Shown here piece after piece: positions 33,901-47,068 of a stretch of DNA of 47,488 nt. The DNA is from Lichtheimia corymbifera B2541 (lineage: Eukaryota; Mucoromycota; Mucoromycetes; Mucorales; Lichtheimiaceae). The stretch is taken from NCBI GenBank assembly GCA_000697475.1, contig JNEU01000446.1, positions 1 through 47,488 of the forward strand, written 5' to 3'. The position numbers were made by a program, and so were the translations under genes. A model generated the notes under the pieces. That model searched no databases and was not told the DNA's origin. It saw only the letters and a list, made by a program, of their open reading frames with translations. Every line of letters begins with the position of its first letter. Within the stretch, counting starts at the first letter, position 1.

Positions 33901-35546
33901 TCATCATTAGCATATCCATGCAACAAGACCAAGCCATTTCCAAATTACCGATAGAGCCAAATAACCCACTGAACACATGATACTCATGATGACGAGCATG
34001 GTGAACAGGTACCAAATGTTGCGATTGGTAATACGTGTAACATTGGATGCTTTGGTGGGCTTTTTGCTACAATGGTATCAGAGCCATGTTATTACAATAT
34101 GATCCTTGAGTGCAAAAGAAAGAGGGAAAAGTACCTTGAATTGAGCATTAGCTTGGTTTCATGACCGGTGAATACGACAACAGCATAAACCCAACTTGTG
34201 TTCCTTAGTTGTGCACCTCGTAAAAGCATTTGTCCGGGATCAAGAGGCAAGTTTTTTGTTGTCCCATTGTTGAGCTCAAGTGTCAATGTTCCATCGTACG
34301 TGTAGAGTCGATTATTGGGTTGCTCAGATTTGATCACGCCCTGCATGGATGCGACTTGGTGGGGTGATACAAAATGTGCAGTCTCAGGCAGCGCTTGCTT
34401 GATCTTGAGATTGACCTCGCTTAAAAACAAGAGCTTGTAAATCCTATTTCAACATGTGCATGTAGTTGAACTTACCCGTCCAAATTACTGGTTTCAATAT
34501 AGCATAATCCTTCAGGTTCCGAGCTGCTGAGCAGAATAAGATCGGCAGGAAAAAACTCTGATGCCTCGATACGACACACGTCGCCAACCTTGATATCACG
34601 CCAGCTTTTCACCACAAATTCATTTCCTTCCAGAACTTTGCATTTCCTAGCATTGAGCTCACGGTCTGACCGATGCACACCCTAGATATCATCCCTCACA
34701 CCTTTGGTCAGCCAAACAGCATAATAAGGTAGTAGTAACATTGTGGTACATACATAATCTTCAATCACCTCTTTTATAGCTGTGATTACAAGGACAATGA
34801 TAAGAGGAACAAGTGTGGTATATCGTGAAGTAGGTGAAACGTCAGGAATTTGCTGTGTTAAGCAGGATCAAATGTCAGCAACAAGATGAATAGCGATGAT
34901 GATGGACATACCTGTATGCATGAAATAAATAAGAAAAACAAGTTGGCAGCTTTGCTGAATTCAACGTATAAGAAAATGGGTAGAAATGTGATGATGTTGT
35001 ATTTTGCTGTAGATACACGATTGCCGATGAACTTTTCTTGGCTGTTACGTTCTGGATTATTCATATAAATCAAGCGTGGTGATTGATCAGTCGTCGTCTT
35101 TCGTCCCATTAAAGTATTGCGTATCCTGGAAACCAAGCTGCTGCTGCCTCCTGACTTTTTACTTCTTTGTCGCCTTTGTCGTTGTTGATCATGCGATTGT
35201 TGTTGTAGTGGTTGTTGTTCCTTGTCTGAATAACATATCCGGCCATCTGCCGATTCGTTATCGCTGTTTGAAACGTGTAGCGGTTGACCCAGTGATGCAA
35301 ACGAATCATGAGGCATGAACGACGGCATTTGAGACGAATGTGGGTGATCTAGTAATTCAAGCTGATCTTCTTCTTGACTGATTCCACCATCACCTTTATC
35401 ATATACAAAAATAATGCCATCATCATCCATAAGTCATTTTTGACCACTGACGAAATCATTCATATCACCAACAACATACCATGACGAGGATTCATACTAC
35501 TCAAATCAAGATTATAAGCACCGTTATCTCTGTTCCAGTTGGACAT
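30968..35546 (-). CDS. DRS2: P4-type ATPase, aminophospholipid flippase (Drs2-like)
   Basis: Moves phosphatidylserine/ethanolamine to the cytosolic leaflet, chiefly at the trans-Golgi, with a Cdc50-type partner. More than a dozen exons, about 1,250 residues. Seen: TM1-2 ([33 protein letters not shown]), actuator segment ending [18 protein letters not shown] (DGET-type loop), PISL motif in TM4 (FIPISLMVTME), phosphorylation site [14 protein letters not shown], nucleotide domain ([18 protein letters not shown]), [16 protein letters not shown], and hinge [20 protein letters not shown]. These fit the Drs2/ATP8A branch. The N-terminus is disordered and Gln-rich. The chosen start ([11 protein letters not shown] at 35546) splices in frame to [10 protein letters not shown]; an alternative start is [11 protein letters not shown] at 35430. 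Confidence 0.93.
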
Positions 35547-36212
35547 GCGTATTCTGTTATGGATTGTTGGTTGCGTTTTCTCTCAAGCAGTGATAGTGTG
35601 TGTCCAGTGAAGAGATGAGTTTTCAATGAGCTGCAACTGCCACAAGGACAAAGTCGACGAAAATGGAGTGCGTGGACGCGGTAAATGAGGTAGCGAGAAA
35701 AAAAGGAGAGAGTTCCTGTAATCTGCTGTTGTCGTAATCTCGGTTTTAGGAACACGAAAGTAAAGTGGGAAGCAAGAGAAAAAACATGCAACACGACTTG
35801 CCTAGACCTGTGGCTATTTAACTGTGGCACTTCCAGAATAGGTTGCTTTTTCTGGGATATAAGAATCGACATATTCATTCACCCTCCCAACAATATGGGC
35901 TGACAAGTACAACAGCTCTTTTTATTCAAGACAACCCTGACCCCCTTGAGAGCAGTAGGATGTAATCCAAATGCCCTGTGATTGCTATATTCTATCACCC
36001 GTGTGATACACTTTTCATCATTCAATTACGCTAGTCTAATGAGATTATTTAAGCGGATCGGATCAGTGGCGCAATTACTCACAAACGCCAAGCCTGCTGG
36101 ATCATGTGATTTTCGCAACTTGAATACCCAACCATAAATATCCTCCCTTCAATGCATAACGTTGATTGCTGGTTTGTACATATGTTATTATATCAAAAGT
36201 CTTTTTTTCAAA
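35547..36212. other. Intergenic: flippase promoter and Sin3 3' end
   Basis: About 665 nt between the start of the flippase gene and the stop of the Sin3 gene, both on the minus strand. A minus-strand frame at 35501-35878 overlaps but lacks domains and is likely 5' UTR or promoter. Confidence 0.5.
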
Positions 36213-39200
36213 CTATGCTCCTGGTTCAACAGGTGTTTTCGTGGGAGTGGAAGGGTGTTCGGGTCGAGGGGAAGATGATGATGGTATGGTTGATGATGGA
36301 GGTGTGCTAGATGTTGTTTGACGCTGCATGTCCGGTGATGCAGGAGGCTTTTCATCACCGTTGGATGCTTTTGCTTTGCCTTCCAATAAAGCTTTGGCTT
36401 CATTCTGTGCTTGATTCTTGTTCTCAATGTTGCGATGCCATCCTTTATCTGATTCCAGCCATGAAGCCCATTGTTTTTGTCGTTGTTCAATGGTAGATGC
36501 GTCTGTTCGTCGCTGCTTTCGTTTACGGATAAAGGCATCCTCGGTGTCGATGATATAAAACATGTGATACGATTCTTTGCTGATCTTGTACTGCATTCCC
36601 GGATACACATAGGCATCATTGTCTTCTCGCTCACGTTTTCCATTAATGTTTCTATGTATCAAAATCGTTTGGTTAGCTTTTTTTCCCCTTCCTTCACTTG
36701 TCATGGTCTTTTTGCTTGCCTTTTTAAGAATTGTTTCCTTAGCGCAGAGGGATCCAATCCAGCTGTAGGTACATTAAAGTCGGCAAAGTCCACGACATAC
36801 GAGTTGTATGCAATGCGTGCATCCGTCTCCAATGCATAATCCTCTTCATCCAATAACTGGATTGTCAATATCCGAGTTGTGGGATCCTATTCACACACAG
36901 CAATATTAGCCATTGCCACCGGAAGTGAATCATCATCAATACTTACAAAAGTGAAGCCGTAAATGTTTTCTTCGAGACCAATGATGTCTTTCTCAGCTCT
37001 TGACTTGTATTCAGCTAGTTCCTGGGCAGTATGCTCTTGATTGGTGTTCCTGAACTTTTGGAAAGCCTCTACCAAACCCCGAGACTGGTCATCTGTAATG
37101 ATTTGTCGTACCTGCAAAAATGCATTGGTTATTACTTGCAAACGCATACAAAAACAATGCAAACACCTACGTGGCGGACGAGAAGCATCACCAACTTGTC
37201 AATCGTAAAGATCATGTAGCCCTTTGTTCCAAACATATAGCGTGCGCATTCTTCAAGCGTGGTTTGGTCAACGGAGCCATCGAAAAATATATCCACCAAG
37301 TCCAACAATGCATAATAGTATCCATGACTGAAATCCATCTCCACCCCTTATACGACCGAGTTAGTATGTTGCTGTGTTCCAACCGTAAACAAAAGCCATA
37401 CTTACCATGTAACGTGACATTATTTGAATTGACATCCACTGCTGCCTTGTATTCCTTCTTCGTCTTTAGTGGGTGTTTGCGATAAGCAGCATCGATTTGT
37501 TTTAAACGCAACAAGCGAGAATACGCAAGCTATCAAACATGATTGGGATAAGTTTGTATAGCTGGCAAACAGAAAGGGAGGACACACAAACATACCTGGA
37601 ATAATCGCAAAAAGCAATACAAGTTGTCGTTGCCGAAAAGCGTTATAGTAGATATCTTGTCTGTTTCCATGGATTGGGTGTTCTCCTTAGCATCCGATTC
37701 ACCCTGTGCTGTGTCTTTTGCATCCTTTTCTTGCATCTCCGTATCCTGTGATGTTTGGTGATCATCATTTGAATCAGGTTGGTTTGATGGCGAAGGGAGT
37801 TGCCTTGAATCGGCGTCACCGTCGTTGGTTGGGGCAACAGCATCATCAGCCTCGGCCATAATGGTATCCTCGCCTTCATCTTCAAGATCAGGCCATTCCG
37901 GTAGTTTCTCATCAGGGAGGACGTCATTAAGGTCGAATAAAAGCGGTATCAGGTTCTCAATAAACGTCCTCACGCTATCACATTCATGCTGATTGTAGAC
38001 TTCTTGTCGCTCCAAAAATGAGAAAATAAGGCGCGTAACATCCTTAAAGGTGTGCTGATCTCGGAATGTAAATGACAGCTGAGGTGGTAATCGATTCGCA
38101 CCGTCTTGAACAACAACCGACTTTCCCTTTGAGAAATGACGTATCTCCGGTTGTGAATTACGGATGTTCTCGATTTCTGATAAAAGGCTTTGGCTGGACA
38201 TTGTCTTTTTGTCACCGTTCTTGAATGTAACACCTTGGTGATCAAGAGCCTTGTAATAATTACGATTCTCGACTTCACGCCAGATCTTGTTCCATTCTCG
38301 CTATATAAGATATACACATATCAATATAACCCATTACGTGATATATACTTGCATGCAACAATTACCTGAGCACGTTTCCATTCTTCATCCTTCTGCTTGA
38401 GACGTTTGAGGAGAATTGGAACAGTAGCAACAGGATTGCTGTGGACCAATTCAATGATATCCATGCCACGTTCCTTTCCATAGATCTTTTTGATGATATG
38501 TTGGTAGATAGCTTTGGATGGTCCACCTAAGCCAGGGGGCAAACGAAAAGCTGACTTCTCTTCGAGATTCATGACTGAGATCTTTTTTGAGATGGGTTCG
38601 AGTAATGCAATGGTGTTCAAGTTGGCTTCAATGCTTAGATCATAATCGTATCTACATATTCATCCAAGAATAAGCATTTCTATTCAGGCCCACAAAATAT
38701 TGTTTTCTTACCTTTCTTCTTCCACGCGATGCAGTGCCTCTTCAAAATGATTCTTCTTTGATGCCACAAACTCAGTATCTTCACTGGCCCAACGTGGATG
38801 CGACACGAATTGATCATTGAGCACCTCATTGCATAACGCATCTCGACCTGAACATACGCCACCACGCCACTAGGAGGATATATAAAAACAATCATAAGTT
38901 GTCTTGATAGCAAAGGGCTAAATCAGAATACTTACCTCTTTAGGTACACGTCTGTAGCTGGGACCATAAGATTCGCATCGACTGAGATCCAGCTTATCCT
39001 TGGAACGCGGCTCGTTATCCACAATCTCCTCCTTTTCATTATAACCAACAAGGGATTTGAACCACTCAAAGAGCTCACGATTGCCACCGATAAAGCTTTC
39101 GACGCGTGTCACCAAGAGATGTTGATCAAGGATTTGTTGACTGAAGAGATTGAGTAGCTTCAAGAATGATCGATACGTCGCCTTATTGCCGATATACTTT

Positions 39201-41146
39201 TTGACGCGATCGAAAAATTCCGCTTCTTCCGCCGATACAGTCGCTTGTGCAGGTTGCCAATCATCCACATCTTCTCCCATATCCACTGGAGCTGAACGTA
39301 CATCTGACACTTGTATGTCCTTTTTACTCAGCTGTGTGTGTAAAAACCATCTTGTCAGCTGAATGCTATCCTCTCCTATCCATGATCCAACCCTACCTTG
39401 GATAAACCTGCGGTTGACGTTCCACTCATACGTTTCTTACGTGCTGACTCTCCAAGACCGGGTGTCAAAAGTGATCCACGTTTGCCTTTGGTTGTACTTG
39501 TCAACATTTATGTATTCTCCCCTTGTTCCTCTCATTCACTTACCCATATACGCAGTCGTTCCAAATAATGCTTTCATCGATTCACTTGCATCAGCGCCCG
39601 ATGCTTCAGGTAGGAATTGCTTAAACTCGTCCAACAAATCTTGTGCACCATTAAAAAGGGTTTGCACTTGAGCGTACACTTCTTGTATGGGTCGCTGATC
39701 TTTCTGATAGGTCTGCAAAATCTCCAAAAACTGCTTATACGTATCGGGCTCAGATGAGAATCGATTCTACAAAGCAGATGATCAGTAAAAGTACATGCAT
39801 GCCTTTTTGCATTGCCATATATACCTTGATCTTATTCACGTAGTTGATAGCATGGTTGAATTCCACAGGTGTACGACGTGTATGAGGATCTTCTTGGTGT
39901 CTTGTTTGATGGTGATAGGGGATGGAAGGATGAGACATCATCGAGACAGGTTCTTGGGAACCATAACCAGGGCCAGTTGGACGACGATAATGCTGATAAT
40001 AGCCGGTGGTGGAATTGGATGAAAGCATCAATGGCTCACCATCGGTCGTTGCTGTTGTTCCAGAAGGTGTTGTCACTTTGATCACATTGCGAGAACGTTC
40101 ATCCACAGAGCATTCAATCTTATATCCTGGTGGCAAGAAAGTGTTGAATCCTGAAATCAATGCTGGATGACCTTGGAACAAGGTGGATACTCGTTCGATT
40201 ACACCTGGGGTATCGATCCTAAAGATGAAGAATGCGTGAATAACGTAATCTTTTCAGGGTTTGTAGGCATATACATACGATTGGCTCTTGAAATCCTTCA
40301 TAATATCCAAAAACTGATTATAGATTTCTGGTCTATCAGCAAATTGAATCTTGACTTGGTCCAAATACGTCAGTGCGTCCTTGACATTGAGTGGTCGATA
40401 GCCATTTGCTTCAGATGTCGTAGCAACAGGTTGTTTGGAAGACGATGGTGATGATGTTGATACAGGCTCAGATTGGCCGCTTAGTGTGGGCTGTTCTTGT
40501 TGCTGTTGTTGATTGGGTGTAGATACGGGTGCTGCAGTAGTTGCTTGAGGCCATGATTGCGTATCCTTGGTTGCATTAGGCTCTGTCTGTTGTGTAGATG
40601 TCGGCTGAGAAGAAGACGACTGAGTAGGAGGTTGTTGCGCAGGTGTAGAATCTTGATGTTGAATAGGTTTACTAGTAATTCCTGGGGATGATGATGATGA
40701 GGGCTGTTGAGTCGATGACTTGGATTCATCTCCAACCATTGCCTGGATTGGGGGCACAGATGATATCGTCGTCGTCGTCGTTGCTGTTGTTGTTGCCGCT
40801 GTTGTTGCTGTTGAACTAGACGGAACTTGATCAGGGGTTGCTGCTGTATTCTTCTCAATCGATGACGGTTGCTGTTGCTGTGAATCTGCATCTTTTATAT
40901 CTGTTGTGCTTTGTGAAGGTGCATTGTCCACATTCATAGGCATAGCTGGTGCAACTGTATCAGTCTCTGTAGACTTGGTGCTGCTTTGTGGTTGTGCTTC
41001 CGTGTTTTCCTGCTCGTTTGTATCCATTCTAGGACTTTGATACGATTAGTTCTATGATACTCCTTGGTAGCCTTGGTTATCATTGCTGTTTACCTTGTTG
41101 TTGCTTCTGTTGTTGGCAAGGCGGAAGCTGATGGCTCGTCTGACAT
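36213..41146 (-). CDS. SIN3: Sin3 transcriptional corepressor
   Basis: Scaffold of the Rpd3/Sin3 histone deacetylase complex. Many exons, roughly 1,300-1,350 residues. A 53-nt first exon (start 41146, [17 protein letters not shown]) joins a long Ser/Thr/Gln-rich region. PAH1 is [20 protein letters not shown] onward; PAH2 starts at [14 protein letters not shown] and includes [20 protein letters not shown]3 includes [20 protein letters not shown]. The Sin3 HDAC-interaction region follows ([48 protein letters not shown]). The C-terminal part contains [16 protein letters not shown] and a variable Ser/Pro tail. A basic KRGSLLTPG...ARKKRMSG segment between PAH2 and PAH3 may be a nuclear localisation signal. 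An acidic stretch lies near 37750-37930. Confidence 0.95.
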
Positions 41147-41869
41147 TGGAACGAACAAACGAATGCAGATTTATGACAAGTAGTGCGTGTTGGTGATTAA
41201 CCAAATGAGAGTAAAGAGAGATGAAGCACCGTACTCCAATGTGAATAGAGATAATCGGGCAACTGCAGGAGGAACCGAGACGCGTATCGTCAAAGTGGTG
41301 CTCTCAAAAGCTGTTGCTTGCAACCTCTTTTTGAAATCAGCCAATGTCCGATATCTCAGCCAGGATTACCGTGACGTCTTGTATCCATGATCCTCCTTCC
41401 GTCGTGTCACGTGCACACACATGCTGTATTTCTTCACACCCCCTTTCCCTCCCAACCGAAGGATTATTGATTGAGACAAAATCTCCAACACATTTAATGG
41501 CGCATATTGGTAATCGAATGTAGTCAAACACTTGCATAATGTAATTATATGCATCCCTATATACACCCAACGTGGGCTAATTTGTTATATAGGCGTGTGT
41601 ACCTTGGTTAGATCTTCATCATTAGGTGTTTGCGTATCTTCTTCTCAAATTCATCAACTAGGATCATTCAGCTCAAATGCATATACATCACAAAACCTCT
41701 CCTCTTCACGATCCGAATATGTACATATGCACCCATCAACAGCTTGCATCCTCATATTATGTAGTAATGCCGCAATCCAATAAGCATGTTTTTTTTATAA
41801 AATTAAAGAAGCAAGTGTGTTAAATTTTAGCAATGGGATATATTGAGGGGTGGGCGTAAAATAGATCTT
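41147..41869. other. Intergenic: Sin3 promoter and F-box 3' end
   Basis: About 720 nt. No gene recognised. ACGCGT lies at 41280-41285, upstream of Sin3. Confidence 0.5.
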
Positions 41870-43674
41870 CTAGCATATGCTTATGTCAAATCGATTTCCC
41901 AATGTATTTGCCACCGCTCCTTCTTGATCAATCGTTCCGAGCGTTGAACGTGAGTCGACATCTAAATACTCGAGCTTTGGCGATTGCACAATGGGTAACA
42001 AATCGGATAGGTTGGTGAGGCTCATTTTCAACCATAATGATTTGAGGTTTGGAAAACGTGTCAAACATTGCAGGTGATGTTGATGTATATCATAAAGTTT
42101 CAGGCTGTGTAAAAGTGGACAACGCTCTGCAAGCTTTTCGAGGAAATTGCGAACTGCTTCAATCCAGCAATCGGTACACTCTTGAAGGATGGGTTTCACT
42201 GTCAAGTGTTCCAAACGTGGCAACTGGGTTACGCAATCCAATGTCTTGATCGAAAAGTGAAAGGATTTTGGAATATAAAATTGACGCAGCTTGGAATCAA
42301 TAGAACCATGGTACAGAGAAACTGCTCAACACCTGTAGTTGCATTGTCGCCTTTGATCTGAACATCGGCCACCTCCAAATGCGGTAGTCCTGACATGATG
42401 GTAAATACCTGGCTGAGATCATCACATCTGTGGGATGACGGAATGGAACGTGCACTGTCGTTATGGTCATGATATTGTGGGTGCCCTTTATGTAATTCAA
42501 TGATCACGAGCAGAGGAGATCGTCGTATCAAACCCATGGCAAGAATCATGTCCTCATCATTGAAAATATCGTGGGTATAGCTGGTCAGGTGACTGAATGT
42601 AAGACCCCCATACATCGAATGATGATCGGTAATATTGGCGCTGGATCGATAACGAAGATGGAGTGATTGTAGGCTATGAGAGTTGCGCGTAATCGATGTA
42701 ATCACGTCAACTATATGCCCATCAAGTAAGTGTTCTTCACAGCCCTGGTCAACCTTGAGTAATTGGAGGCCATCATCGCCATCATCATCTTCTTCACTGG
42801 TGGCACCTTTGTAGGTAATTCGTTGTATGAAGATGGGTCGGTGGCCACAGTCATTGTAAACGATGAATTTGAGCTTCGGGCAATTGTCTTGGACCATGGA
42901 TAGAGCGGCTATATCATCACAAGGATGGAGTCCCAATACTTCCAATGAAGGGAGTCGACATGTTAAGTCATCAATATCATCCGAATCAAAAGCATACTGA
43001 AAGTGTGCGAGCTTTAATTCTCTCAACGTTGGGCAGGTCGTTGGCGCAGCATCAAACTGGCTATAGATATTGCCGCAGCTCAATGAAACAAGGTGTGGAA
43101 ATGTAGTGAGAAGGTCGCCAATCGAGTAAGGCGGCAGGTCATCCCAGTCCCATTCTCCCATCATGACCTTCAAGTGTGTCAACGTTGATTGCACGGTAGC
43201 CAATGAACTCAATACTGTAGCTCTATCCTCAAGATATGATCTATTTTGCATATATGTTAATCTTTTCCTGCCACACATAACATGCGCATGTGATACGTAC
43301 TCATATTGCAAGCTGAGCGATGTCAATGACGTGAAACATGCCTGTTGAAGTAAAAGGAATGCAGGGATGGCATCGTATCGGACGTGCAAGGAAGCGATTT
43401 TGGGTGCCATTCGTTTCAACACATACTCATTCTTGCCAAGGTCATCGCTGGATTCGCTCACGACTTGCAAAGCATGGATATGCTGGAGGATTGTTTCATG
43501 CCATAAATGAGACACCAAAAGGTATTCGCAAAGTTCACTCGGCTTGATTCCTTCACCAGAAGACAGCGCGTGTGCCACAACGATTCCACGAAGTTCAATA
43601 GGAAGGTTGCTGATGTAATCGATGACAACACTGCGTTTCTCATCAATTTTGGTGGGTGGGCGTTGCTGATCCAT
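41870..43674 (-). CDS. F-box-like protein with leucine-rich repeats
   Basis: Probable substrate receptor of an SCF ubiquitin ligase. Start at 43674 (MDQQRPPTKIDEKRS). An F-box-like motif lies at about 20-65 (ISNLPIELRGIVVAHAL, CEYLLVSHLWHETIL), followed by irregular leucine-rich repeats (LRELKLAHFQYAF, LPSLEVLGLHPCDDIA, LPHLEVADVQIKGD) and, in a second frame, LPRLEHLTVKPILQEC through LEYLDVDSRST. The switch between the two frames near 42240-42310 needs either an intron of about 62 nt with an unusual GTTCTA donor (joining LCTM to TLDCVTQLP) or a frameshift: the second frame also reads KLRQFYIPKSFHFSIKTLD upstream of that point. About 580 residues. No target is known. Confidence 0.75.
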
Positions 43675-44376
43675 TTTGAATTAGAGAAAGAGATGCGAAA
43701 CAAAAGGAAAGCGTGATGGTGTGTAAAATTATGCATACTTGGAAATCTTGTATCACCCTCATCCGACGCTGTGGATTTGATTGATATATCCACCGCATAT
43801 GTGATAAGTGATCGCTGCTGACGATCTTTGTAAAGTCGTACGTTGAAGCCACTTCCAAGTGACATAAACGTGCTCGCCTCAACTAATAACACAGCAAGCG
43901 ACTATGGTATGGTGATCATTTGATATGCTGTATGATGCTATGAAGTGAAATGAAAAACCTTCTATTATTCCTTTAGCACCGATTGGAGGCTCAAAAACCA
44001 TTTGCGTAATAAAATGCAAGAAAGGCATGACCACAATAGGTCAACTAAAAATACGAATGATCTCAGGTGCTGAGAGGGCCCTTTTTCTAGGTTAAGACAC
44101 AGGGTTCATCATGCAGCAAATAGCTGGTTTATTATTCTTGGTATATAGCTATCCTTGTTATGACAGTTTTCTCGTAAGCACTATATAAGAACACGTTACT
44201 AGTAATGAAAAAGGGCAAGTGAGGATATGGTTGGAAGGAGCATTCATTCTCATTTGCCGGGACACGTGACATTGACAACATTTGGGCTCACTCATCATGC
44301 AGCTCACCTTTGATTTTGAGTCCCAGCATCTATTGTTCCCCTCTTCTTCTGTCAACTCTTTCTTTCAAGGACCAGT
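43675..44376. promoter_or_regulatory. Divergent promoter of two F-box genes
   Basis: 702 nt between two outward-reading F-box genes. No gene recognised in it. Confidence 0.5.
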
Positions 44377-46125
44377 ATGAATCACCTTCCACGGGAGATC
44401 GTTGCCTGCATTGTTTCTGAATTGAGACCGATGGACTGCATTGAATGCTTTCAAGTCTCGCGTCATTGGCGACACATCATACCACAGGCTGCATCACAAC
44501 CCTTTCAAGATATCACAGTCGACGATAATTCTTTACACGTGCTTGCTTCTATCGACCTCGTTGGCCACCATGTGAAAACAGCTAGACTCAATTTCAAGCC
44601 AATGGCTACTATGTTCAAGGTCATGGATCGACTCAAGTCATGCTCTCTATTGCAAAAGCTTGGTAGGTTGGTGGTTATATTTGAAGAGAGCGTTATGTAA
44701 CTAATGATGTCAATATCCACAGAATTACGCAGTGTCAACATTGTTCAGCCGGAAGTCATGGATGCAAAGTTGAAGTCTTGCTTTAAAAAGTGGTGCCTTG
44801 ATACACTCGCTCTCATCAATATCCATGCTCCCACATTGAATCTTGTCGATTATATCCTATTGGCAACCGAATACAACGTCAGCCATCTTGCTTTTTCTTG
44901 TGGCGATGAAGGAAGTCATTTCCATGTACCTATACAAGATCAAATATTGGAATGGAGCAACCTCAGCATTCTCGTTTCGCTTGTCATCGACAGTCCAGCA
45001 GACATCCATCCATCCGACATTAAAGCGTTGTTGTCTTTTGCACCCAACATTGAATATCTGGAACTGGCTACATGCTATAAGGATACTACGTTCATGTCAG
45101 CTATCCTTACATTGTGCCCAAAGATCATCCATGTCCATCTATCCATGCACTATCTTGCAAAAGATGACGAGAAGATTCATCCCAGAGATTACCTTCGATT
45201 AGCAGCATCTTTTGATCATCAAGGTTCTCCCGGTTTGCGTTATTATTGGAATCAAGTATCAGGTTTCAACCAGGCTGAGTGCGACATTATGATGAAACAC
45301 CAATCGACTTTGGAGTCCGTTTGCCTTGGCCATAAACATCCTGCTTCCAGCTTCGCTCCAGATTGGGAAACGTTCAACATGCGCTTTCTATCCAACAATA
45401 CGACACTCAAACACCTTGCTTTACCGTTATATCGTCCTCACATGATTGGTCCATTACAATACGAAAATGGGTATAGTTATTGGCTCAATGCATGTCAGGC
45501 ACTGGAGCGCCTGGAGCTACTTTCTATATGTCATGTTTTTGGAGGATCTATGATGCATACTTTGCAGTATAAGCTACCATCACTTCGCCGCATCGACATC
45601 GAGTTCACCGAGAATGCAGTAACAACAAGCCAATTGCAATTATTAGAGGCTCTTCATCACCGTTGCAATCACACCGAGACACTCAAAGAGCTACAGCTTT
45701 TCTTTCGTGGGCATCACAACTATCCCAATACAATTGATATCATTTATACTGCCTTGACCATTCGCACGCTGGAAAGACTCACTGTGAAATGTTGCAATAC
45801 TCTTCATGAGTGGGATACACTTGCATTTATCAGAAAACTTCGGACCAGTCTTCCTCGCCTTACACACCTCGGCTTGGCTTGCTTTTCCACTCTCTCTGTC
45901 AAAGTCATTCGCGCTCTTGCAACCTTGGACCGGATGGAATCGCTTGCTTTCCTATACAACGAGGATATCATCATCACCGAGGTAGAAGCTGAGGCATTGA
46001 TTCGCACCATGGGCAACAATTTGAAGAAGCTCTACTTTGTCAATTGTGAATTATCGAACAGCACCAAGGCTTATATTGAATCACTTTCCCAGAACTACGC
46101 GGTCGAATGTATCATTAAGGATTAG
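44377..46125 (+). CDS. F-box protein with leucine-rich repeats
   Basis: Two exons (44377-44662, 44723-46125) give 562 residues. The F-box is at the very N-terminus (MNHLPREIVACIVSELRPMD, CIECFQVSRHWRHII), consistent with Skp1 binding. The rest shows irregular leucine-rich repeats (LSILVSLVIDSPADI, FAPNIEYLELATCYKD, LPSLRRIDIEFTENA, LERLTVKCCNTLHEW, LPRLTHLGLACFSTL, LKKLYFVNCELSNS). It resembles its divergent neighbour in layout but not closely in sequence by eye. Large F-box families are common in these fungi; the substrate is unknown. Confidence 0.85.
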
Positions 46126-46680
46126 GAATAAGCTACTCGATCCCCTTCCAAACAACCACATTTAATGCTTTGTATATTGCTTCCGTCTCCATTTACTTTA
46201 CTTCTCGTATATAAAGCGCTTGCATAAACGTTCTCATATCAGTGTCCATGTGAATATTACAGATGATAAGATCCGTTCTGGATTGGAAAGAGGTAACAGC
46301 TTCTTTTATGTTCATTTTTCATGTTGAGGAGCACTGCGCTCTCTTCAAATGGTGATGGTCTCAAACACCACGTATAAGTGTAATCATTCAATTTCCTCAT
46401 CATTTTAGCCCTTCAACCATTGTACAGCCACGACAATGCACTATGATCCACTGCACCAAACATGCCTTGTTCATTGAATAATGGATCGTCGTTGTCATGT
46501 ATTGATAATATTGAATATAAAACTAAGTATCAACCTTATGGTGTGTCCGAGGAAACAATAACCCCGATTGTCGGTCGCATGAGGTTGCCTTGTGGCTGGG
46601 TTGGCAACCGCTGGTATCCTGGATTCCGAAGAGAGAAAGAGGATCAGTTGCCTGCTCTTATATCTTTTCCCTTATTCATC
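46126..46680. other. Intergenic and 5' UTR
   Basis: About 555 nt. An in-frame extension of the next gene runs back to 46462 without an ATG, so it is treated as non-coding. Nothing else recognised. Confidence 0.45.
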
Positions 46681-47068
46681 ATGCCCAAGCAGGCGATTAC
46701 ACCCAAATCACGCTCGAAGTCCCATGCTCAATCTGCTCGAGGTCCATTGAGTAAACAAATGACAACGTCGGCAAGCAAGATCTCCAAGAGACCAAAAGGA
46801 AGCTCGAAAAGCATAAAATTGAAAAATGAAGCGTTGTCAGAGCAACTGGATGACCTTTTTGGCGAACTCACCCCTCATTTGGCTTCCAAAACACAAAAGA
46901 AAAAGAAAGGAGCTGATCTTGTAAGTTGATATTATATCCATGATGGAGGGATTTCATTTGACCATTTGAGTATAGGAGAGTAAACGACAAATGGACTCTG
47001 CGCAGCAAGAATACGAAAAGATGAATAATGACATGGAAGATGCTCTCGGTCTCTTGACAAAGCTTTGA
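46681..47068 (+). CDS. Small basic protein with acidic coiled-coil tail
   Basis: Two exons (46681-46920, 46976-47068) give 110 residues. The first half is rich in Lys, Ser and Arg (ITPKSRSKSHAQSARGPLSK, ISKRPKGSSKSIKLK) and looks like a nuclear or nucleolar signal. The second half is helical (EQLDDLFGELTPHLAS, then RQMDSAQQEYEKMNNDMEDA) and ends LGLLTKL. The GTAAGT donor and TATAG acceptor keep frame. No family is recognised; a nuclear protein is a reasonable guess. Confidence 0.65.

Noticed and set aside
35501..35878. 125-codon minus-strand frame before the flippase
   Set aside because: Overlaps the proposed first exon in another frame and has no recognisable feature.
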